Source: Pantoea allii
Lineage (GTDB): Bacteria; Pseudomonadota; Gammaproteobacteria; Enterobacterales; Enterobacteriaceae
NCBI RefSeq assembly: GCF_002307475.1
Contig: NZ_NTMH01000017.1
Span: 1-64,000, forward strand
Length of the DNA: 64,000 nt
Direction: 5' to 3'
Of the stretch, positions 59,709 to 64,000 are shown piece by piece (within the stretch, counting starts at the first letter, position 1; each line of letters begins with the position of its first letter). A program made the position numbers and the translations under genes. The notes below the pieces were generated by a model, which saw nothing but the letters and a program-made list of their open reading frames with translations, did no database searches and was not told the origin of the DNA.

Positions 59709-60544
59709 ACGAAAAGTTAGAGATTAAGCCACTCGGGCCTTTTATTGGTGCCCAGGTTGGCAACCTTGATGTATCCCGTCCGCTCAGTGACGCGCAGTTT
59801 GAACAGCTCTATCATGCGCTGCTGCGCCACCAGGTCCTGTTCCTGCGTGAGCAGGTTATTACGCCCGAACAGCATCGTGCGCTGGCGATTCGCTTTGGCG
59901 ATCTTCATATCCACCCGGTTTATCCGCATGCGGAAGGCGTTGAAGAGATCATTGTTCTGGATACGCACCAGGATAATCCGCCAGATAATGATAACTGGCA
60001 CACCGATGTGACCTTTATTCAAACGCCGCCAGCCGTGGCGTTGCTTGCGTCCAAAGTGCTGCCGGAGTGTGGCGGTGACACGCTGTGGACCAGCGGCATC
60101 GCGGCGTATGAGGCGCTGTCTGCGCCTTTTAAAACCTTACTGGCTGAACTGCAGGCTGAACATGACTTTACAAAATCGTTTCCCGAATACAAGCACCGCA
60201 ACACGCCAGAGGAGCATCAGCGCTGGCAACAGGCCGTCGCGAAAAACCCACCGGTGTACCATCCGGTGATCCGTACGCATCCCGTCAGCGGCAAAAAAGC
60301 CCTGTTTGTGAACGAGGGATTTACTACCCGAATCATGGATATCCGTCAGAAAGAGAGCGAGGCGCTATTGGGCTTCTTGTTTGCCCACGTGACGAAACCG
60401 GAGTTTCAGGTGCGCTGGCGCTGGCAGCCAAACGATTTGGTCATATGGGACAACCGGGTTACACAGCACTATGCGAATGCGGACTATTATCCAACACGGC
60501 GGGTGATGCAACGGGCAACGGTGCTGGGCGATAAACCCTATTGA
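59705..60544 (+). CDS. tauD: Taurine dioxygenase
   Basis: TauD is an Fe(II)/2-oxoglutarate oxygenase that hydroxylates taurine, releasing sulfite and aminoacetaldehyde. The 279-residue protein keeps the facial triad His99, Asp101 (NWHTDVTF) and His255 (VTQHYANAD), and the 2-oxoglutarate-binding Arg266. E. coli TauD is 283 aa with the same His99/Asp101 numbering. It completes tauABCD; the freed sulfite would enter cysteine synthesis through sulfite reductase, which needs the sirohaem made by CysG at 38.8-40.2 kb. A hairpin follows. Confidence 0.97.
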   Translation: MNEKLEIKPLGPFIGAQVGNLDVSRPLSDAQFEQLYHALLRHQVLFLREQVITPEQHRALAIRFGDLHIHPVYPHAEGVEEIIVLDTHQDNPPDNDNWHTDVTFIQTPPAVALLASKVLPECGGDTLWTSGIAAYEALSAPFKTLLAELQAEHDFTKSFPEYKHRNTPEEHQRWQQAVAKNPPVYHPVIRTHPVSGKKALFVNEGFTTRIMDIRQKESEALLGFLFAHVTKPEFQVRWRWQPNDLVIWDNRVTQHYANADYYPTRRVMQRATVLGDKPY

Positions 60545-60545
60545 A

Positions 60546-60571
60546 CCGTACCGGACGCTGAGCCGGTACGG
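60546..60571. terminator. Hairpin after tauD
   Basis: CCGTACCGG (60546-60554) and CCGGTACGG (60563-60571) are perfectly complementary with an 8-nt loop, directly after the tauD stop and before convergent yheS. There is no U-tract. Confidence 0.6.
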
Positions 60572-60619
60572 CGGTGTAAATTCAGATGAGATGAAGACGT
60601 CCCCGCGCAGCCGCCTGGA

Positions 60620-62524
60620 TCAGGCGGTGAGCATCGTTTCCAGTTGCTCCTGTGCCTCCAGCCAGGCCATCTCCACCTCTTCCAGCGCCGATTTACTCTC
60701 GGCCTGCTTCTGTAGCGCGGCAGTGAGATCGGCCTTACGCTGCTGTTCGTAGATGGCGCTGTCCGAGAGTAGTGCTTCGGCGTCGGCGAGCTGGCTTTGC
60801 CATTTCGCCATCTGCTTTTCTAATTTCTCAATCTCTTTGCGCAGCGGCTGGGTTTGCGTCCGTAGCTCCGCATCACGGCGCTTCTGATCCTTACGGGCCT
60901 GGGCGCTGTTGCCATTGTCCTGCTTAGGTGCCGCGTCCTGCTGCGTCTGCTGTTTTTGCAGATCGCTCAGCCACTGCTGATAATCTTCCAGATCGCCGGG
61001 GAACACATCGACGCTGCCATCGTGAACCAGATAGAGATCGTCCGTTGTGGCGCGTAACAGATGGCGATCGTGCGAGACCACCACTAACGCCCCTTCGAAA
61101 TCGATGAGCGCCTCGGTTAATGCCTGACGCATATCCAGATCCAGATGGTTGGTGGGTTCATCCAGCAACAGCATGTTAGGGCGCTGCCAGACGATGAGCG
61201 CCAGCACCAGGCGTGCCTTTTCTCCACCGGAGAACCGTTCGGTGATCTCCGTGACTTTATCGCCCTGAAAGCCAAAGCCGCCAAGGTAATCACGTAGCTG
61301 CTGCTCTAACACTTTCGGTGCGATACGGGAAAGATGCTGTAAAGGCGATTCGTCGGCACGCAGGAATTCGAGCTGATGCTGGGCGAAGTAACCCAGCTTA
61401 ATGCCTTTTGCCAGGCCAATCTCGCCCGCCTTCGCGCTAAGCTCGCCAGCCAACAGCTTGATCAGCGTGGATTTACCGGCACCGTTGCGGCCCAGCAAGC
61501 CAATACGTGAGCCGGGCACCAGGTTAAGCTTAATGGCATCAAGAATAATGCGATCGCCATAGCCTGCGGTCACTTTTTCCATTTTCAGCAGCGGATTAGG
61601 CAGACTTTCCGGTGCGCGGAAGCTGAAACTAAAGGGATTATCGACGTGCGCAGGCGCAATCAGCTCCATGCGCTCCAGCATCTTAATGCGGCTTTGGGCC
61701 TGCTTCGCTTTGGTCGCCTGAGCGCGGAAGCGATCAATATATTTTTGCAGGTGAGCCACTTTTTCCTGCTGGCTCTGATATAACGCCTGCTGCTGTGCCA
61801 GTTTGGCTACGCGCTGGCGTTCGAAGGAGCTGTAGTTGCCGGTGTACTCGATCATCGTTTGCTGCTCGATGTGGATAATTTTATCCACCACAGGATCAAG
61901 GAAGTCGCGATCGTGCGAGATTAAAATCAGTGTGCCTTCATAGCTTTTCAGCCAGCGCTCCAGCCAGATAACCGCATCCAGATCGAGGTGGTTAGTCGGT
62001 TCATCCAGCAACAGCAGGTCTGAACGACACAGCAACGCCTGCGCCAGGTTAAGTCGCATGCGCCAGCCGCCAGAAAAATCACTCACCGGACGCTGAAGCT
62101 GTTCCTGACTAAATCCCAGCCCGTGCAACAAGCTTGAGGCACGTGACTGAATCGTCCATGCCTGAATGGTGTCGAGCTTAGCGTGCAACAGGGCGATGGC
62201 ATTTCCGTCATTGCTGCTGTTCGCCTCTGCCAGTTCCGCTTCAAGCTGGCGGTACTCACGATCGCCATCGATGACATAGTCAAGGGCAGCCTGGCTCAGG
62301 GCAGGAGTTTCCTGATTAACCCAGGCGAGTGACCAGTTGCCGGGAAAGGTGAAGGAGCCAGCATCGCTGCTGATCTCGCCTTTCAGCAACGACAGCAGCG
62401 TGGATTTTCCACAGCCGTTTTTACCCACCAGCCCGACTTTTTGGCCGGGATTGATGGTAGCGGTCGCGTTATCGAGCAGGACGCGAATACCGCGGCGAAT
62501 TTGTAGGGCAGAGAAGACAATCAT
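60620..62524 (-). CDS. yheS: ABC-F family ATPase YheS
   Basis: YheS is a soluble ABC-F protein; relatives bind the ribosomal E site and help with stalled translation. The 634-residue product has two ATPase domains: Walker A GKNGCGKST and signature FSGGWRMRLNLAQ in the first, GRNGAGKST and FSGGEKARLVLA in the second, with LLLLDEPTNHLDLD in both. The linker between domains is the basic coiled coil typical of the family, and a C-terminal coiled coil (about 540-630) follows a Gln-rich stretch. E. coli YheS is 637 aa. It is divergent from kefG. Confidence 0.96.
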   Translation of the reverse strand: MIVFSALQIRRGIRVLLDNATATINPGQKVGLVGKNGCGKSTLLSLLKGEISSDAGSFTFPGNWSLAWVNQETPALSQAALDYVIDGDREYRQLEAELAEANSSNDGNAIALLHAKLDTIQAWTIQSRASSLLHGLGFSQEQLQRPVSDFSGGWRMRLNLAQALLCRSDLLLLDEPTNHLDLDAVIWLERWLKSYEGTLILISHDRDFLDPVVDKIIHIEQQTMIEYTGNYSSFERQRVAKLAQQQALYQSQQEKVAHLQKYIDRFRAQATKAKQAQSRIKMLERMELIAPAHVDNPFSFSFRAPESLPNPLLKMEKVTAGYGDRIILDAIKLNLVPGSRIGLLGRNGAGKSTLIKLLAGELSAKAGEIGLAKGIKLGYFAQHQLEFLRADESPLQHLSRIAPKVLEQQLRDYLGGFGFQGDKVTEITERFSGGEKARLVLALIVWQRPNMLLLDEPTNHLDLDMRQALTEALIDFEGALVVVSHDRHLLRATTDDLYLVHDGSVDVFPGDLEDYQQWLSDLQKQQTQQDAAPKQDNGNSAQARKDQKRRDAELRTQTQPLRKEIEKLEKQMAKWQSQLADAEALLSDSAIYEQQRKADLTAALQKQAESKSALEEVEMAWLEAQEQLETMLTA

Positions 62525-62635
62525 AAGCGCCGTATCGTCAGAATATGTTAATTTACCTGCAACATAATTGGGTTCTTGTTGCGTTGTGCATGGTAGCGGA
62601 AATCTGCACCAATGACGACGCTTTGGAGGGAAAGG

Positions 62636-63187
62636 ATGTCGCAGCCACCTAAGATTTTGCTGCTATTTGCTCATCCTGAAGCACAGGATTCGAAAGCAAA
62701 TCGCATTTTGCTGGAGGCGGCTGAGAAAACAGAACATGTCACCGTTCACGATCTCTATGCTGCCTACCCGGATTTTTTTATCGATGTCTACCACGAGCAG
62801 CAACTGCTGCGTGAGCATGATGTGATTATTTTTCAACATCCGCTCTATACCTATAGCTGTCCGGCGCTGTTAAAAGAGTGGCTGGATCGCGTACTGTCGC
62901 GGGGGTTTGCCAACGGCGTAGATGGTAATGCGCTGGAAGGAAAATACTGGCGTAGCATTGTGACTACAGGAGAGCCAGAAACGGCGTTCCAGAAGCACGG
63001 GCTTAACCGTTATTCCATGAATGACATTTTGCGCCCCTTTGAGCTGACGGCGCAGATGTGCCGTATGCACTGGATGCCGCCGATGATTATCTACTGGGCC
63101 CGCCGCCAGCACCCCGATTTACTGAAAAATTATGCCCGCGCATACAGCGACTGGCTGGCAGCACCGCTGCCGAATGGAGGGTTATAA
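62636..63187 (+). CDS. kefG: KefB ancillary quinone oxidoreductase KefG
   Basis: KefG is a flavodoxin-fold NAD(P)H:quinone oxidoreductase-like subunit needed for full activity of the KefB potassium efflux system. The 183-residue protein has the family motifs [33 protein letters not shown] and IVTTGEPE. E. coli KefG is 184 aa. The start at 62636 (MSQPPKIL) follows GGAGGG; a frame from 62612 is rejected. It precedes kefB with no gap: the kefB ATG directly follows its TAA. Confidence 0.96.
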   Translation: MSQPPKILLLFAHPEAQDSKANRILLEAAEKTEHVTVHDLYAAYPDFFIDVYHEQQLLREHDVIIFQHPLYTYSCPALLKEWLDRVLSRGFANGVDGNALEGKYWRSIVTTGEPETAFQKHGLNRYSMNDILRPFELTAQMCRMHWMPPMIIYWARRQHPDLLKNYARAYSDWLAAPLPNGGL

Positions 63188-64000
63188 ATGGAAGGACAAA
63201 CGCTGCTGACCGCGGGAGTGATCTATCTGGTCGCGGCGGTACTGATCGTACCGGTAGCGGCGCGCCTCGGTATTGGCGCAGTTTTGGGATATTTGCTGGC
63301 CGGTATTGCTATCGGACCCTGGGGACTGGGTTTTATTAGCGACGTTGACGAGATCCTGCACTTTTCCGAGCTGGGCGTCGTGTTCCTGATGTTCATCATC
63401 GGGCTGGAACTTAATCCGGCAAAGCTGTGGGCGCTGCGCCGGTCCATTTTTGGTATTGGCGCGGCGCAGGTCATTTTTTCAGCGGCGATTCTGGGCGCAT
63501 TGCTGTGGCTGACGAAGTTTGACTGGCGAGCCGCGGTCATTGGCGGTATTGGCCTGGCAATGTCATCCACGGCGATGGCGCTCCAGCTGATGCGCGATAA
63601 AGGCATGAATCGCAGCGAATCCGGGCAGTTAGGTTTTTCGGTGCTGCTGTTTCAGGACCTGGCGGTGATACCGGCTCTGGCGTTGATTCCACTGTTGGCA
63701 GGAAATGACAGCGGCAGCATCGACTGGATGAAAGTGGGCATGAAGGTGCTGGCCTTTGCCGGCATGTTAATTGGGGGCCGCTATTTGCTGCGCCCCATTT
63801 TTCGCTATATCGCAGCCTCGGGCGTACGCGAGGTGTTTACCGCGGCGTCATTGCTGTTGGTGCTGGGTTCGGCGCTGTTTATGGATGCGCTGGGCTTATC
63901 CATGGCGTTAGGGACGTTTATCGCCGGCATCCTGTTGGCGGAAAGTGAATACCGGCACGAGCTGGAAGTGGCGATCGAGCCGTTTAAAGGCTTACTGCTG
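63188..64000 (+). CDS. kefB: Glutathione-regulated K+ efflux antiporter KefB (5' part)
   Basis: KefB exports potassium in exchange for protons when glutathione adducts form, acidifying the cytoplasm against electrophiles. The window contains the first 271 codons ([15 protein letters not shown] at the start) of what should be a protein of about 600 residues; the end is cut by the window edge, not by a mutation. The visible part is the CPA2 membrane domain with [22 protein letters not shown] helices and [10 protein letters not shown]; the C-terminal KTN/RCK domain is outside. It starts right after kefG. Confidence 0.95.
   Translation, partial: MEGQTLLTAGVIYLVAAVLIVPVAARLGIGAVLGYLLAGIAIGPWGLGFISDVDEILHFSELGVVFLMFIIGLELNPAKLWALRRSIFGIGAAQVIFSAAILGALLWLTKFDWRAAVIGGIGLAMSSTAMALQLMRDKGMNRSESGQLGFSVLLFQDLAVIPALALIPLLAGNDSGSIDWMKVGMKVLAFAGMLIGGRYLLRPIFRYIAASGVREVFTAASLLLVLGSALFMDALGLSMALGTFIAGILLAESEYRHELEVAIEPFKGLLL

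Overview
The window is a stretch of chromosome from a gammaproteobacterium of the order Enterobacterales. Nearly every protein is recognisable as the counterpart of an Escherichia coli K-12 gene from the rph-distal 75-min region (glpD to kefB), in the same order and usually with the same length. Several E. coli neighbours are missing (malT, gntT, rtcBA, feoABC, nirC, frl), and a few genes sit where E. coli has none (a GH13_18 phosphorylase, a yjbE-like gene, codA beside tsgA, a LysE/LacI/tauABCD block). From memory of gene order this fits the Erwiniaceae (Pantoea/Erwinia and relatives); that is inference, and a core-protein phylogeny would settle it.

Layout. 1-3.9 kb: glycerol-3-phosphate genes, glpD(-) divergent from glpEGR(+), with a GlpR operator and a CRP site between them. 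4.0-8.5 kb: malPQ(+), directly after glpR with no malT. 8.5-10.7 kb: nfuA(-), with an IscR site, and gntX(-), divergent from bioH(+). 10.8-13.1 kb: a small periplasmic DUF1471 protein and a lone GH13_18 sugar phosphorylase. 13.1-16.5 kb: yhgF/tex, greB and a yjbE-like secreted peptide. 17-21 kb: ompR-envZ(+) facing pckA(-). 21-25.2 kb: igaA-yrfG-hslR-hslO, all minus. 25.5-28.7 kb: nudE(+) facing mrcA(-, PBP1A). 28.8-38.8 kb: a long plus-strand run, hofMNOPQ (DNA-uptake/type IV pilus assembly) then aroK-aroB-damX-dam-rpe-gph-trpS. 38.8-43.1 kb: nirB-nirD-cysG(-), NADH nitrite reductase plus sirohaem synthesis, with textbook FNR and NarL/NarP sites but no nirC. 43.3-45.8 kb: codA(+) and tsgA(-). 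46.1-49.6 kb: ppiA, the yhfG-fic antitoxin/toxin pair, pabA and argD (two ARG boxes). 49.6-53.1 kb: yhfK(-), crp(-), yhfA(+). 53.1-55.3 kb: prkB, yheU, yheT (-). 55.3-60.5 kb: an insertion relative to E. coli holding a LysE-family exporter, a LacI-family regulator and the taurine operon tauABCD. 60.6 kb to the end: yheS(-), kefG(+) and the start of kefB(+), cut by the window edge.

How the parts work together: GlpD/GlpR handle glycerol-3-phosphate; MalP/MalQ, PckA and Crp cover carbon use; NirBD needs the sirohaem made by CysG; OmpR/EnvZ, IgaA, PpiA (with a CpxR box), MrcA and DamX belong to envelope regulation and growth; TauABCD supplies sulfur from taurine; KefGB protects against electrophiles. 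Several starts were moved downstream from the longest open frame using homologue length and ribosome-binding sites.

I found no rRNA, tRNA, CRISPR array, insertion sequence, integrase or prophage gene. The region is mostly ordinary core chromosome and I do not see a clearly new system. The most interesting items are the LacI-regulator/tau arrangement, the isolated GH13_18 phosphorylase, codA with a palindromic operator candidate and no codB, and the gene losses (malT, nirC) beside retained partners.
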